Source of the DNA: Bin107 sp965221655
GTDB taxonomy: Bacteria; UBA8248
NCBI GenBank assembly: GCA_965221655.1
Contig: OZ244906.1
Location: 1,488,001 to 1,552,000, forward strand
DNA length: 64,000 bases
Direction of reading: 5' to 3'
Shown here piece after piece: positions 42,072 through 51,476 of the stretch. The translations under genes were made by a program, and so were the position numbers. Under the pieces are notes generated by a model. It had not been told where the DNA came from and searched no databases. It saw only the letters and a program-made list of their open reading frames with translations. The first letter of the stretch is position 1; each line of letters starts with the position of its first letter.

Positions 42072-43043
42072 TCAGAGTGCGGAGGGCATGGATTTTTTCA
42101 GCATCTCCACGACGCGGAGCGCCACGTCCAGGGAGCGCAATTCTTTTTCCGGCTCACGCACGACGTCGAGAACCTGTACCGATTGCAGGAAGTGGCGCAG
42201 CTCCAGCTTCAAGGGGTTGTCCTTGTGGACGAACACCCTCTCCACCTGGAACTGCTCGCGATAGCGCAACTCCTCGCGGGTCATGTGGTGTTCGCTCGTC
42301 GCCTGGCGATGGATTCTCAATTCCTGGTCCGAATAGTCGAGTGTGATGAAAGCGTCGGGCTGTGAAACGGAAAGCGTTCTGATCTTGTTTTGTGTCACCC
42401 GGCTGGCAGTGAGGCTCGCCATACACCCGCCGGCGAAGCAGATTTGCACGTTGGCGACGTCGTCTCGCTCGGAGAGGACGTTCGCGCCGATGGCCGAGAG
42501 CGATTCGATCTTCTCGTCCACGAGCCGCAAAACGATGTCGATGTCGTGAATCATCAGATCGAGTACCACCCCGTCCTCACGCACCCGCGGGGTGAACGGA
42601 CCCATTCTGCGGCACTCGATGAGCGTGGGAGCGACCACGATATTGCCGAGTTCCTGGACGGCTCCGTTGAACCGTTCCACATGGCCGATGTGCAATACCA
42701 GATGGTTCGCGGTCGCCAGCCCGAACAGGGCGTGGGCTTCCTCCATCGTCGAACAGATAGGTTTTTCCACCAGCACGTGCACGCCGCTTTCGAGAAACAT
42801 TCGTGAAACGGCGAAGTGCTGCAAGGTGGGAACGGCGACGGTGACCGCGTCCACGCGGCCAATGAGGTCGGCGGGGTCGGAAAACGCCTCCGCTCCGTAC
42901 CTGCCGCCCAACTCGCGGGCGCGCTCATCGTCCAGATCGCAGACGGCCACAAGGTTCGCGTCCACCATCTCGGCGAGTGCCGCCACGTGGTAGCCGCCCA
43001 TATGGCCTACCCCGACGACGCCGACCCGCAAAGGCTCCATCAT
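42072..43043 (-). CDS. Gfo/Idh/MocA family oxidoreductase, possible UDP-GlcNAc 3-dehydrogenase (GnnA-like)
   Basis: A 323-residue NAD(P)-dependent sugar oxidoreductase. The Rossmann fold is RVGVVGVGHMGGYHVAALAE and the catalytic-Lys motif is HVLVEKPIC. Further typical stretches are LHIGHVERFNGAVQEL and DLMIHDIDIVLRLV. Its place between lpxA and lpxI matches GnnA, which oxidises UDP-GlcNAc at C3 so that an aminotransferase (GnnB) can make UDP-GlcNAc3N for amide-linked lipid A. No GnnB is in this window, so that role is a hypothesis. ATG 43043 or the adjoining ATG 43040 is used after GGGGTGG. Confidence 0.85.
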   Translation of the reverse strand: MMEPLRVGVVGVGHMGGYHVAALAEMVDANLVAVCDLDDERARELGGRYGAEAFSDPADLIGRVDAVTVAVPTLQHFAVSRMFLESGVHVLVEKPICSTMEEAHALFGLATANHLVLHIGHVERFNGAVQELGNIVVAPTLIECRRMGPFTPRVREDGVVLDLMIHDIDIVLRLVDEKIESLSAIGANVLSERDDVANVQICFAGGCMASLTASRVTQNKIRTLSVSQPDAFITLDYSDQELRIHRQATSEHHMTREELRYREQFQVERVFVHKDNPLKLELRHFLQSVQVLDVVREPEKELRSLDVALRVVEMLKKSMPSAL

Positions 43044-43073
43044 GGAATTTCCACCCCGGCGAAACGAACGCAA

Positions 43074-43856
43074 CTATACGCGACCCTGGTAGATGCCGCG
43101 CCCGGAATTTTGCACGAAGTCTATCACGGATTGAATTTCCGCTCCTAGAGGCACCCGGGCACTGATTTTCTCCACCTTCTCCGCCATCACGCCCGCCTCG
43201 TCGAAAAGGACGTGATACGCGCTCTTGAGGTGTGCCCGCACCTCGGCGGAAACACCCCTGCGGCGCAGACCGACCACGTTCAGGCCGACGACGCGAGGCG
43301 GGTTTCCGGCCATCTTGACGAACGGGGGCACGTCCTTTCGCAACGCGGCGGGTCCGACGGCGATGGAGCCCTCCCCAACGTGCACGTGTTGATGCACGCC
43401 GACGAAATTCGACAAAAAGCACCCCCTGCCCACCTGGACGTGCCCACCCAGGGAGCAGTGATTCACCAGTATGGCCTCGTCCCCCACGCGGCAGTCGTGG
43501 CCCACGTGCGCGCCGACCATGACGTAGCACCTCTGTCCGATGACCGTATTTTGTTCCGGGTACATCGAGCGGTGGATGGTCGCCGTCTCGCGGACGATCG
43601 TGCCCGGGCCGATTTCGACGCCGCCCGATACCGGCCCCAGGCCAACGACCTGCGCCTCCGCACCGACAACGGCGCCCGGGAAAATTCTACACCCAGCCCC
43701 GACGCGCGCGGGACCAAGCACGCTCGCGTTCGGACCGATTTCGCAGTCCGCACCGAGCGATACCCCGGCGCCCACGAATGCACCCGGGCCGACCCTCACG
43801 CCCGGGCCGAGGTCGGCTTCAGGGTCGATATGCGCGGTGGCGGCAATGTCGTTCAA
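43074..43856 (-). CDS. lpxA: Acyl-ACP--UDP-N-acetylglucosamine O-acyltransferase
   Basis: A 260-residue left-handed beta-helix protein of hexapeptide repeats (residues 5-190) with a helical C-terminus. It transfers a 3-hydroxyacyl chain from ACP to UDP-GlcNAc, the first step of lipid A synthesis. The likely catalytic His is H120 in VGAHVGHDCRVG, with H95 in TIHR and H117. The loop after TIHR reads SMYPEQNTVIG, shorter than the E. coli loop, which may affect substrate choice. It starts 6 nt after fabZ. LpxC is not in the window. Confidence 0.95.
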   Translation of the reverse strand: MNDIAATAHIDPEADLGPGVRVGPGAFVGAGVSLGADCEIGPNASVLGPARVGAGCRIFPGAVVGAEAQVVGLGPVSGGVEIGPGTIVRETATIHRSMYPEQNTVIGQRCYVMVGAHVGHDCRVGDEAILVNHCSLGGHVQVGRGCFLSNFVGVHQHVHVGEGSIAVGPAALRKDVPPFVKMAGNPPRVVGLNVVGLRRRGVSAEVRAHLKSAYHVLFDEAGVMAEKVEKISARVPLGAEIQSVIDFVQNSGRGIYQGRV

Positions 43857-43862
43857 CGGATT

Positions 43863-44300
43863 TCAGGACTTGTTCGTGACATAGGCGGTAAAGACGCCCT
43901 CGGCAACCGTACGACCTTGCATCGACGCCCGTCCCTCGAATTTCCAGAGCGCCGCCCTGCGCTTGAGCATCTTCGCGCGCAACTCCAGCGTGTCGCCCGG
44001 AAAAACCGGGTGCCTGAACTTCACCTGCTCTATGCCCGTGAAGAAGAATTCGGTCCCCGGCTCGACCAGCTTCGACTCGAACAGGCAAACCAGGGCGGCC
44101 TGGGCAAGGGCTTCCACGATCAGCACGCCCGGCATTATGGGACGGCCCGGAAAATGGCCCGCGAAATACGGCTCCTCCGCGGCGACGTACTTGCGGGCCA
44201 CGATGGAGGGCTCTTCCGTGTCGATCTCGACCACTTCGTCGACGAAGAGGAACGGATGCCTGTGCGGGATGAGGTCCCGTATGCGCTGGTTGTCAATCAT
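43863..44300 (-). CDS. fabZ: 3-hydroxyacyl-ACP dehydratase FabZ
   Basis: A 145-residue hot-dog-fold dehydratase that removes water from 3-hydroxyacyl-ACP in fatty acid elongation. The catalytic pair is H49 (PYFAGHFPGRPIMPGV) and E63 (LIVEALAQ). The N-terminal IPHRHPFLFVDEV and the GIEQVKFRHPVFPGD strand are typical. It sits between lpxD and lpxA, the common arrangement in which FabZ competes with LpxA/LpxD for hydroxyacyl-ACP. ATG 44300 overlaps the lpxD stop by 8 nt; the longer frame to 44384 is inside lpxD. Confidence 0.97.
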   Translation of the reverse strand: MIDNQRIRDLIPHRHPFLFVDEVVEIDTEEPSIVARKYVAAEEPYFAGHFPGRPIMPGVLIVEALAQAALVCLFESKLVEPGTEFFFTGIEQVKFRHPVFPGDTLELRAKMLKRRAALWKFEGRASMQGRTVAEGVFTAYVTNKS

Positions 44301-45312
44301 CGCCCTGCGTCCCCGACTCGCCGATTTTCTTCTCGAGAACGTTGAGCCTCTGCACCATCCTCGGCAGGTTCTTGAGAGCCGCAATGCGCCTGCGCGCCTC
44401 GCGAATTTCCGCCGCAGGCGCGTGCAGGTACGTCTTGCCGCCCTCTATGCTGGAGAGCACCTCGGTTCTCGCTCCGAGGATCGCTCCGTCGCCGACCTCG
44501 ACGTGATCCACCACGCCGACCTTGCCGCCCATCACCACGTTGCGGCCGATTCTGGAACTGCCCGCGATGCCCACCTGGCTCGCCAACATGCAGCTCTCCC
44601 CGACGTGGACGTTGTGCGCAATCTGCACCAGGTTGTCGATTTTGGTGCCTCGGCGAATTCTCGTCTCTCCCAGAGTGGCGCGGTCGATGGTGGTGTTCGC
44701 CCCAATCTCCACATCGTCCTCGATGACGACGCGGCCCGTCTGGGGGAATTTGACGATGCGGCCTTCCTCGTCGGGTACGTAGCCGAACCCATCCGCCCCC
44801 AGCACCACGCCCGCGTGTAGAACCACCCGTGCGCCCAACTCCACGCCCTGGTAGAGCACGCAGTTGGGATATATGCGGCACGCGGGGCCTATGCGTACTC
44901 CCTCGTCGACGTGTACGCCGGCCCCGACGTAGGAGCCCTCCCCCAGCGAGACGCCCGAAGCTATGGAGGCAAACGCTCCGACGTGGACGTCAGCGCCCAG
45001 ACGGGCGGCCTCTGACACGGCAGCGCGGGGGTCGACGCCCGGGCTGTGTTTCCTGGGGGGTCTGAGCAGCGCGACCGCGCGGGCAAAGGCCAAGCGGGGG
45101 TTGGGGGAGGAGATGCAGGGGCGGTCCGCTTCCACCCCGCGGGGAACGATGAGGGCTCCCGCGTTCGAGCGGACGGCGAGGCGCTTCGCCGAGTCGACGT
45201 AGCTCAAATCCTGCGGCGAGGCCTTTTCGTATTCCGCCACGTCCGCTACGTCTACGCTTCCGTCGCCTATCAACTCCTCACCGAGCAGATTCGCCAAGTC
45301 CAGGAGAAGCAC
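44293..45312 (-). CDS. lpxD: UDP-3-O-(3-hydroxyacyl)glucosamine N-acyltransferase
   Basis: A 339-residue trimeric left-handed beta-helix enzyme that adds the amide-linked acyl chain to UDP-3-O-acyl-glucosamine. An N-terminal uridine-binding domain (1-95) precedes the hexapeptide repeats and a C-terminal helix. The catalytic His is H233 in LVQIAHNVHVGE, and GADGFGYVPDEEG is the family hallmark. The start is GTG 45312, one base after the skp stop, with only an A-rich site, so it is probably coupled to skp translation. Confidence 0.96.
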   Translation of the reverse strand: MLLLDLANLLGEELIGDGSVDVADVAEYEKASPQDLSYVDSAKRLAVRSNAGALIVPRGVEADRPCISSPNPRLAFARAVALLRPPRKHSPGVDPRAAVSEAARLGADVHVGAFASIASGVSLGEGSYVGAGVHVDEGVRIGPACRIYPNCVLYQGVELGARVVLHAGVVLGADGFGYVPDEEGRIVKFPQTGRVVIEDDVEIGANTTIDRATLGETRIRRGTKIDNLVQIAHNVHVGESCMLASQVGIAGSSRIGRNVVMGGKVGVVDHVEVGDGAILGARTEVLSSIEGGKTYLHAPAAEIREARRRIAALKNLPRMVQRLNVLEKKIGESGTQGDD

Positions 45313-45313
45313 T

Positions 45314-45877
45314 TTATTTCTTCTTCTTGTCGTAGCGTTCTATCACCTTGCCCGTCAGATCCACCTTCGGGCTGACGAACAGGACTCCCCCCGAGGTGTT
45401 GTCGATGATGATGTCCCAACCTTCCTCCTTGCCTATCTCCTGCACGATGGAGCGCACTTCCTTGAGCACCTTCGCCACGGCTATCCTCTGGCGATCCTCA
45501 AGGTCGCGCCTGCTCTCGCGCAACAGCCGCCGCAGGCCGTCCTCCTCGCGCGCGAGCTCTCTTCGCTGTGCGCGCAACTCGAACGCCTTGCGCTCTCTTT
45601 CTTCCTGTCGCCAAACGGCGCTCTTCTGATCGATTTCCACCTGCAAGTCGCGCACCTTGTCGGCAAGGCGCGTCAACCCCTCGCGCCGCTTCTGTATCGT
45701 GCTTTCGAGTTTCATTTTCTCTCTGTCCAAAGAGGCGCGCGCGTCACGTCCGCCCTTCGAGGTCTGCAGAATGCGCTGAACGTTGACGACGCCGTACTTC
45801 GCGCTCTGCGGTTGCGCGTCCCCTGGAAAGAGAAAAAAGGTCGAGACAACCAGAAGCGACAGCCTGAAATGCCTCAC
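45314..45877 (-). CDS. skp: OmpH/Skp family periplasmic chaperone
   Basis: A 187-residue periplasmic chaperone that holds unfolded outer-membrane proteins on their way to BamA. The signal peptide runs to about residue 24 (SLLVVSTFFLFPGDAQPQS). The mature start KYGVVNVQRILQTSKGG is followed by a long charged coiled coil (about 50-140) forming the tentacles. The GTG start at 45877 has GGAGGACA nine bases upstream; the longer frame to 46078 is inside bamA. It lies directly between bamA and lpxD, the classical order. Confidence 0.92.
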   Translation of the reverse strand: MRHFRLSLLVVSTFFLFPGDAQPQSAKYGVVNVQRILQTSKGGRDARASLDREKMKLESTIQKRREGLTRLADKVRDLQVEIDQKSAVWRQEERERKAFELRAQRRELAREEDGLRRLLRESRRDLEDRQRIAVAKVLKEVRSIVQEIGKEEGWDIIIDNTSGGVLFVSPKVDLTGKVIERYDKKKK

Positions 45878-45920
45878 GCCACGTGTCCTCCACGTCAAAT
45901 ACGGCGTCGACGCGCGCCTC

Positions 45921-48233
45921 CTAGAAGGCGGCGCCGATGCCCAGGTGCGTTTCTCTCGATCGCTCGTTCGATTTCTTGTCGAGCTTGTATCCCACGTCGA
46001 AGCGCATGGGACCGATAGGCGTAATGAGGCGTAGGCCCATACCCGCTCCGTAACGCAAATCGCCCAAGTCAAACTCATCGTCCTCGTCCCAGATGTTGCC
46101 CATGTCGAAGAAGACCGCCGCCTGCGTGGGTCCGATGAACGGGTGCACGAGTTCGGCCGAGGCGAGCAGCGAGGAGAAACCGCCTATCGCGTTGTTCTGT
46201 GCATTCTGGGGACCGAGGTCGTTGGAGGCGAAACCGCGCACCGTGTACCTTCTGCCCGCGTAGAGTCTGCGGTATGCGGGCAATTCGTCCTTGAGAGCAT
46301 CGACGTAGCGCGCGTTGAAGCGCAGGCTCAAAACCAGGTTCCGCAGGGTGCGGAGCCGGAAACGCTCGCCGATGCCATGGTACTGCCTGAATTCGCCCTC
46401 GAATTCGAACACGTCGACATCGCCGCCCAGAGCCGAGGTGGAGAGCGTGGAAGAGAGGCTCCACAGTGTGCCCGCCGTCGGGAAGATGGGCCTGTTGCGG
46501 CTGTCGTAGACGATTTTGGGAATGACGCTGCTCTCCAGAAAGGTGTCGTTGCCCTGACCGAGGAGCGTCGTCGTACCGACGTCAACGTCGCTGATGCGGT
46601 ATTCCGAGATTTCATACGAAATGAAACCGCGCAAAAACTCCCCGAACCGCTTGCCGACGGTGATGCGCCCGCCTTTTCTCTCGCTGTCGAAAGTCTCGAA
46701 CTCCTCGTCGATGAAAAACAGGCTTCCGCCGAGCGAATAGCCCGAGTCGCGGAAGTCCGTGTCCAGATATTCCGCCACCAGATCGAAGCGATCCGAGGAA
46801 ATCCGCGAGAACAGCGAAGCGACCAACCCCATGCCGAACAGGTTCGATTCCCTCAGTTCGGCCTGCATGTAGAAGCCCTCGTCGCTGTTGACGCCCAAGC
46901 CCCCCGTGACGGAGCCGGTGGGCTTCTCCTTCACCTCGATGTCGACGTCGAGTATCTCGTCGCTGCCGGGGCGGCGTTTTTCGACGACCTTGACGGACTC
47001 GAAGTAATCCGTGCGGAGAAGGTGCTGGTTCGTGAGCGCCAGCCCACGGGCGCTGTAGAGCGAGCCCTCGATGACGCGCACGTTCCGGCGCACGACGTTC
47101 TCGCGGGTGCGGGTGTTGCCCTTGACTTCCACCTTGCCGATGTAGACTTTGCGTCCCTTGTCGATCTGAATCGTCAAATCGACCGTCTTCTTCTCGTCGT
47201 CGAGCTTCGTAAGGGGATCGACACGAGCGAACGCATAGCCTTCGTTGGCGAAGCGTGACGTCATCACCCGCACGTCGGCGAGCAGACGGGCCTTGTTGAA
47301 GACGTCGCCCTCGAAGAGCGTCATCTTGCGCTTGAGTTCCTCGGAAGCGACCACGTCCTCCCCGCCACGCACATCGATCTTGGCGACCCTGTAGCGATCC
47401 CCCTCAGTGATGGGAATGGTGACGTAGATGCGTCCGCGGACGCGCTCCTCGCGAACGATGGGCTGACCCACCTGGGCTTTGATGTAGCCGCGGGTCTCGT
47501 AGAGCAGGCGGATGCGCACGAGGTCCTTTTGGAGTTCCTCTTCGCTGTAGATCCCCGAGTTGGTGAGGAAGGAGAAAAAGCCCTCCTCGCTCGTCTGCAT
47601 GGCCTTGAGCAGAGTTCTTTTCGAAACGTTGGCGTTGCCCTGAAAGTCGATGCCCCCGATGCGGACGCTCTCTCCCTCGTCGATCAAGAACGTGACGGCC
47701 ACGGTGTTCGAGCCGCTTTCCTTGAGCACCGCCTCGATACGCGCAAAGTAGTAGCCCTGCTCCTGGTAGAGCTGACGGACGTTGCGGACGGTCTCTTTGA
47801 GGATGGCCTCGTTGACTATGGTCTGCGCCTTGACGGTGAAGCGCTCGCGGATGTCCTCGACCTGCACGTTGCTGTTGCCGACAATTTCGATTTTGTTGAT
47901 GGTAGGCTTTTCGCTGAGCACGTAGACGACGCGCAACCCACCCTCCTGGGATTCCACCTCGACCTGTACGTCGCGAAAAAATCCCAACTTGTAGATGGCC
48001 GCCACGTCCGCGCGCGTTTGCCGAATCAACTCGACGTTGGTGTAGCTGTCCCCCTCCTTCAGCCCGACGTAGAAGAGGACCGTGGAACGGTCGACCCGGC
48101 GGTTGCCGCGCACCTCGATGGAGCGCACCGAAATGGCGGGCGAGGGGGACTGCCCCCATGTCTCGTGCACAGCCAGGGGTACGCACAGGACAAGCAACAA
48201 GACGCAAGCCGATACCTTCGCCACATGACGCAC
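45921..48233 (-). CDS. bamA: Outer membrane protein assembly factor BamA
   Basis: A 770-residue Omp85 protein that inserts beta-barrel proteins into the outer membrane. A signal peptide (about 1-27) precedes five POTRA domains (about 35-430) and a 16-strand barrel. The barrel lid-lock motif YTVRGFASNDLGP is present, and the C-terminal residue is Phe (GIGAAF), the BAM recognition signal. I use GTG 48233 with GAGGG eight bases upstream; GTG 48224, giving VAKVSAC, is nearly as likely, and TTG 48254 has no site. It is followed by skp and preceded by clpC after about 55 nt. Confidence 0.95.
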   Translation of the reverse strand: MRHVAKVSACVLLLVLCVPLAVHETWGQSPSPAISVRSIEVRGNRRVDRSTVLFYVGLKEGDSYTNVELIRQTRADVAAIYKLGFFRDVQVEVESQEGGLRVVYVLSEKPTINKIEIVGNSNVQVEDIRERFTVKAQTIVNEAILKETVRNVRQLYQEQGYYFARIEAVLKESGSNTVAVTFLIDEGESVRIGGIDFQGNANVSKRTLLKAMQTSEEGFFSFLTNSGIYSEEELQKDLVRIRLLYETRGYIKAQVGQPIVREERVRGRIYVTIPITEGDRYRVAKIDVRGGEDVVASEELKRKMTLFEGDVFNKARLLADVRVMTSRFANEGYAFARVDPLTKLDDEKKTVDLTIQIDKGRKVYIGKVEVKGNTRTRENVVRRNVRVIEGSLYSARGLALTNQHLLRTDYFESVKVVEKRRPGSDEILDVDIEVKEKPTGSVTGGLGVNSDEGFYMQAELRESNLFGMGLVASLFSRISSDRFDLVAEYLDTDFRDSGYSLGGSLFFIDEEFETFDSERKGGRITVGKRFGEFLRGFISYEISEYRISDVDVGTTTLLGQGNDTFLESSVIPKIVYDSRNRPIFPTAGTLWSLSSTLSTSALGGDVDVFEFEGEFRQYHGIGERFRLRTLRNLVLSLRFNARYVDALKDELPAYRRLYAGRRYTVRGFASNDLGPQNAQNNAIGGFSSLLASAELVHPFIGPTQAAVFFDMGNIWDEDDEFDLGDLRYGAGMGLRLITPIGPMRFDVGYKLDKKSNERSRETHLGIGAAF

Positions 48234-48289
48234 CTCACAGACCCTCAAAGACAAAGGAAAGGGGGGCGGGCATGGGGTTTCCGGGGCGA

Positions 48290-50734
48290 CTATACGTCCT
48301 GCACACTCAGCACTTCCGTGTCTTCTTTGAGTTCGAACACCAATTCGTCCCCGGCCAGTTTGGCGAGAATCGTGCCCCCGTCCTGGAATTTGCCGTGGAG
48401 AACCTCTTCGCTGAGAGTGTCCTCGATGTGCCGCTGTATGACGCGCCGCAGCGGCCGCGCACCGTAAGCCGGCTCGAACCCCTGCTTGGCAATCCAGTCT
48501 TTAGCCTCGGGGGTCAACTCGATGGTCATCTCCTTTTCGGCCAGCGTCTTGTTGACCTTGGAGAGCTCGATATCGACGATTTTCAGGATGTCCTCATGGG
48601 CCAGGGGCCGGAAGATGATCACGTCGTCGATGCGGTTCAGGAACTCGGGGTTGAAGGTGCGTTTGAGCTCGTCGCGAATGCTGTCCCTCACCTTGTCGAA
48701 GCCCAGCCCCGTGTCCACCTTCTGGAAGCCGAGCGAGGTTCCCTTCTCGATGGAGCGCGCCGCCAGGTTCGAGGTCATGATGATGATGGTGTTCTTGAAA
48801 TCGATGTGGCGACCGTAGCTGTCCGTCAGAAGGCCGTCGTCCATCACCTGCAAAAGGACGTGATAGACGTCGGGGTGGGCTTTTTCGATCTCGTCGAGCA
48901 ACACGACGGAATAAGGCTTCCGGCGCACGCGCTCGGTAAGCTGTCCACCCTCCTCGTAGCCGACGTAGCCCGGAGGGGCGCCCGTGAGGCGTGAGACGTT
49001 GAACCGCTCCATGTACTCGCTCATGTCGATGCGGATGAGCGAGTTCGGGTCACCGAACATAAACTGGGCCAGCATTCTGGCCATCTCGGTCTTGCCCACG
49101 CCCGTGGGCCCCAGAAACAGGAAGCTGCCGATGGGCCGCTTCGGCCCCTTGAGGCCCGCCCGCGCGCGGCGCACCGCCTTGGTGAGGGCGCGCGTCGCCT
49201 CTTCCTGGCCGATGATGTGGCCGTTCAGTTCCTCTTCCATGCGCAGGAGACGCTCGTTCTCCACCTCGCCGATGCGCTGGAGCGGAATGCCTGTCATGCG
49301 GCTGACGACGTAGGCCACGTCCTGATCGGTGACAAGGGGCTCCTCGTCGGTCTGGGCCTCTTCCCATTCCGCCTTGAGCTCGTCGAGCCTGCTCCTGTCC
49401 TGCTCTTCCTGATCGCGCAACTCCACGGCGCGCTCGAAGTCCTGTTTTTCGATCATCTCCTTCTTGACGCGCACGGTCTCCTCCACTTGCCGCTGGAGGT
49501 CGCGTATGTGCGTCGGCAAGGTTTCTTTCTCGAGCCGCACCTTGCTGCACGCCTCGTCGATAACGTCTATCGCCTTATCGGGCAGGAAGCGATCCGAAAC
49601 GTATTGCGAAGAGAGGCGCACGGCGGAGACGATGGCGTCTTCGGTCACATGCGCGCGGTGGTGCTTTTCGTACTTGTCCTTGAGACCCTTCAGGATGTCG
49701 ACGGTATCGTCGATGGAAGGAGGGTCCACCACCACGCTCTGGAAGCGGCGCTCGAGAGCGCCGTTTTTCTCGATGTACTTGCGGTATTCATCGAGCGTGG
49801 TGGCGCCGATGCACTGCACCTCGCCCCGGCTGAGTGCGGGCTTGAGCATGTTCGAGGCGTCGATGGAGCCCTCCGCGGCTCCTGCTCCCACCAGGGTGTG
49901 GAGCTCGTCGATGAAGATGATGACGTCGCGACTTTGCGTAATCTCCTTCATGATCGCCTTGAGGCGCGCCTCGAACTGTCCGCGGTACTTCGTGCCCGCC
50001 ACCAGCGCCCCCAGGTCGAGCTGCACCACGCGCTTGTTGTAGAGAATCTGGGGAATTTCCTTCGAAATGATCGACTGGGCGAGTCCCTCGACGATGGCCG
50101 TCTTGCCGACGCCGGGCTCCCCGATGAGGACGGGGTTGTTCTTCGTCCTGCGCGCGAGAATCTGGATGACGCGCTCGATTTCCTGCTCGCGCCCGATGAC
50201 GGGGTCGAGCTTGCCCTCATCGGCGAATTCCGTGAGGTCGCGGCCGAATTCGTCGAGGGCGGGCGTTTTGCTCTTCTCGCGCGAGCGCGTCGCCACGGGT
50301 TCGCGCAGCAGGTTGATGGTCTGCTCGCGCGTCTGCTGGAGCTTCACGCCGAGGCTGGCGAGTATCTTCGCCGCCAGGCCGTCTTTCTCCCGCACGATGC
50401 CGAGCAAAAGGTGTTCGGTGCCGATGTAGTTGTGGCCCATGAGCCGGGCCTCTTCCACGGCGTACTCGAGCACCTTCTTCGCCTTCGGGGTAAAGGGTAT
50501 GTCGCCCTCCACGGGGCCGCTCAGGCTCTTGGGCAGGTTGCGCTCAAGCTCCAGGCTCAACTGCTTGGGGTCGACGCCCAGCTTCTGCAGCACGGCGATG
50601 GCGATTCCGCCCCCGTCCTTCAGCACCCCGAGAAGCACGTGTTCGGTACCCAGGTACTCGTGTCGATAGTGCTCCGCTTCTTCTCTTGCCAATATGATGA
50701 CTTTGCGGGCGCGCTCTGTGAATCGCTTGAACAT
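48290..50734 (-). CDS. clpC: ATP-dependent Clp protease ATP-binding subunit, ClpC type
   Basis: An 814-residue AAA+ unfoldase that feeds substrates to ClpP. Domains are the double Clp-N repeat (residues 1-145), AAA-1 with GEPGVGKT, a short middle domain containing a UVR motif (KQDFERAVELRDQEEQDRSR), and AAA-2 with LGPTGVGKTE and the D2-small C-terminus. The UVR motif and short middle domain mark it as ClpC, not ClpB or ClpA. ClpC is best known in Gram-positives, cyanobacteria and some deep Gram-negative lineages. ATG 50734 follows AAGGAGG. It is 10 nt after lolD; no adaptor gene (mcsB, mecA) is adjacent. Confidence 0.95.
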   Translation of the reverse strand: MFKRFTERARKVIILAREEAEHYRHEYLGTEHVLLGVLKDGGGIAIAVLQKLGVDPKQLSLELERNLPKSLSGPVEGDIPFTPKAKKVLEYAVEEARLMGHNYIGTEHLLLGIVREKDGLAAKILASLGVKLQQTREQTINLLREPVATRSREKSKTPALDEFGRDLTEFADEGKLDPVIGREQEIERVIQILARRTKNNPVLIGEPGVGKTAIVEGLAQSIISKEIPQILYNKRVVQLDLGALVAGTKYRGQFEARLKAIMKEITQSRDVIIFIDELHTLVGAGAAEGSIDASNMLKPALSRGEVQCIGATTLDEYRKYIEKNGALERRFQSVVVDPPSIDDTVDILKGLKDKYEKHHRAHVTEDAIVSAVRLSSQYVSDRFLPDKAIDVIDEACSKVRLEKETLPTHIRDLQRQVEETVRVKKEMIEKQDFERAVELRDQEEQDRSRLDELKAEWEEAQTDEEPLVTDQDVAYVVSRMTGIPLQRIGEVENERLLRMEEELNGHIIGQEEATRALTKAVRRARAGLKGPKRPIGSFLFLGPTGVGKTEMARMLAQFMFGDPNSLIRIDMSEYMERFNVSRLTGAPPGYVGYEEGGQLTERVRRKPYSVVLLDEIEKAHPDVYHVLLQVMDDGLLTDSYGRHIDFKNTIIIMTSNLAARSIEKGTSLGFQKVDTGLGFDKVRDSIRDELKRTFNPEFLNRIDDVIIFRPLAHEDILKIVDIELSKVNKTLAEKEMTIELTPEAKDWIAKQGFEPAYGARPLRRVIQRHIEDTLSEEVLHGKFQDGGTILAKLAGDELVFELKEDTEVLSVQDV

Positions 50735-50744
50735 ACGGCCCTCC

Positions 50745-51476
50745 TTACTTTTTCTGCTCTAGCTTCCCGTCCGCCACGGCGATCACACGATCCATGCGTT
50801 CTGCCATCGAGTTGTTGTGCGTCGCCACCAAAATCGTCTGTCCGTTCGTTGCGTTAATATCCTGCAACAATTCGAATATCGTCTCCGCGGTCGCCGAATC
50901 GAGGTTTCCCGTCGGTTCGTCGGCAAGCACGACAGCAGGATTGTTCATTAACGCGCGGGCAATGGCAACCCTTTGCTGCTCTCCGCCGGAGAGTTCTCCC
51001 GGGCGGTGGCGCCATCTGTCGGCCAAACCCACGCGCTCCAGCAAATCCTTCGCCCGCTCGCTCGCCTCCTTTTGGGAGGCGCCATGAATCAACGCGGGCA
51101 TCATAACATTTTCCAGCCCGGAAAACTCCGGCAACAGATGATGAAACTGAAAAACAAAACCCACGTGTTCGTTACGAATCCGCGCCAGTTCGGACTCAGA
51201 GCACGCGGCCAGGTTCCTCCCCTCCAGAATCACCTCGCCGCGGGTCGGCGTGTCGAGCGCGCCCAGAAGATGGAGCAGGGTGGTCTTGCCCGCCCCGGAC
51301 ACCCCGACCAGTGCGACCATTTCCCCGGCCGCGATTTCTATGTCCACCCCCCCCAGTGCCACCACCTCGCCGCCGGCCATGGGATAGGACTTCACGAGTC
51401 CGCGCGTTTCGATTATCGGCGGCGCCTTATTCCCCGAGACGGGCTCGTTCATCTCCAACACGGCGGGATCAACCAT
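50745..51476 (-). CDS. lolD: Lipoprotein-releasing system ATP-binding protein LolD
   Basis: A 243-residue ABC ATPase of the MacB/LolD group that powers release of outer-membrane lipoproteins from the inner membrane. Walker A is GVSGAGKTT, the LolD-type Q-loop block FVFQFHHLLPEFSGLENVMM is present, the signature is LSGGEQQR and Walker B is VVLADEPTGNLD. ATG 51476 overlaps the upstream lolC/E gene by 8 nt; a second ATG at 51452 would also fit. It pairs with the single LolC/E-type permease. Confidence 0.94.
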   Translation of the reverse strand: MVDPAVLEMNEPVSGNKAPPIIETRGLVKSYPMAGGEVVALGGVDIEIAAGEMVALVGVSGAGKTTLLHLLGALDTPTRGEVILEGRNLAACSESELARIRNEHVGFVFQFHHLLPEFSGLENVMMPALIHGASQKEASERAKDLLERVGLADRWRHRPGELSGGEQQRVAIARALMNNPAVVLADEPTGNLDSATAETIFELLQDINATNGQTILVATHNNSMAERMDRVIAVADGKLEQKK

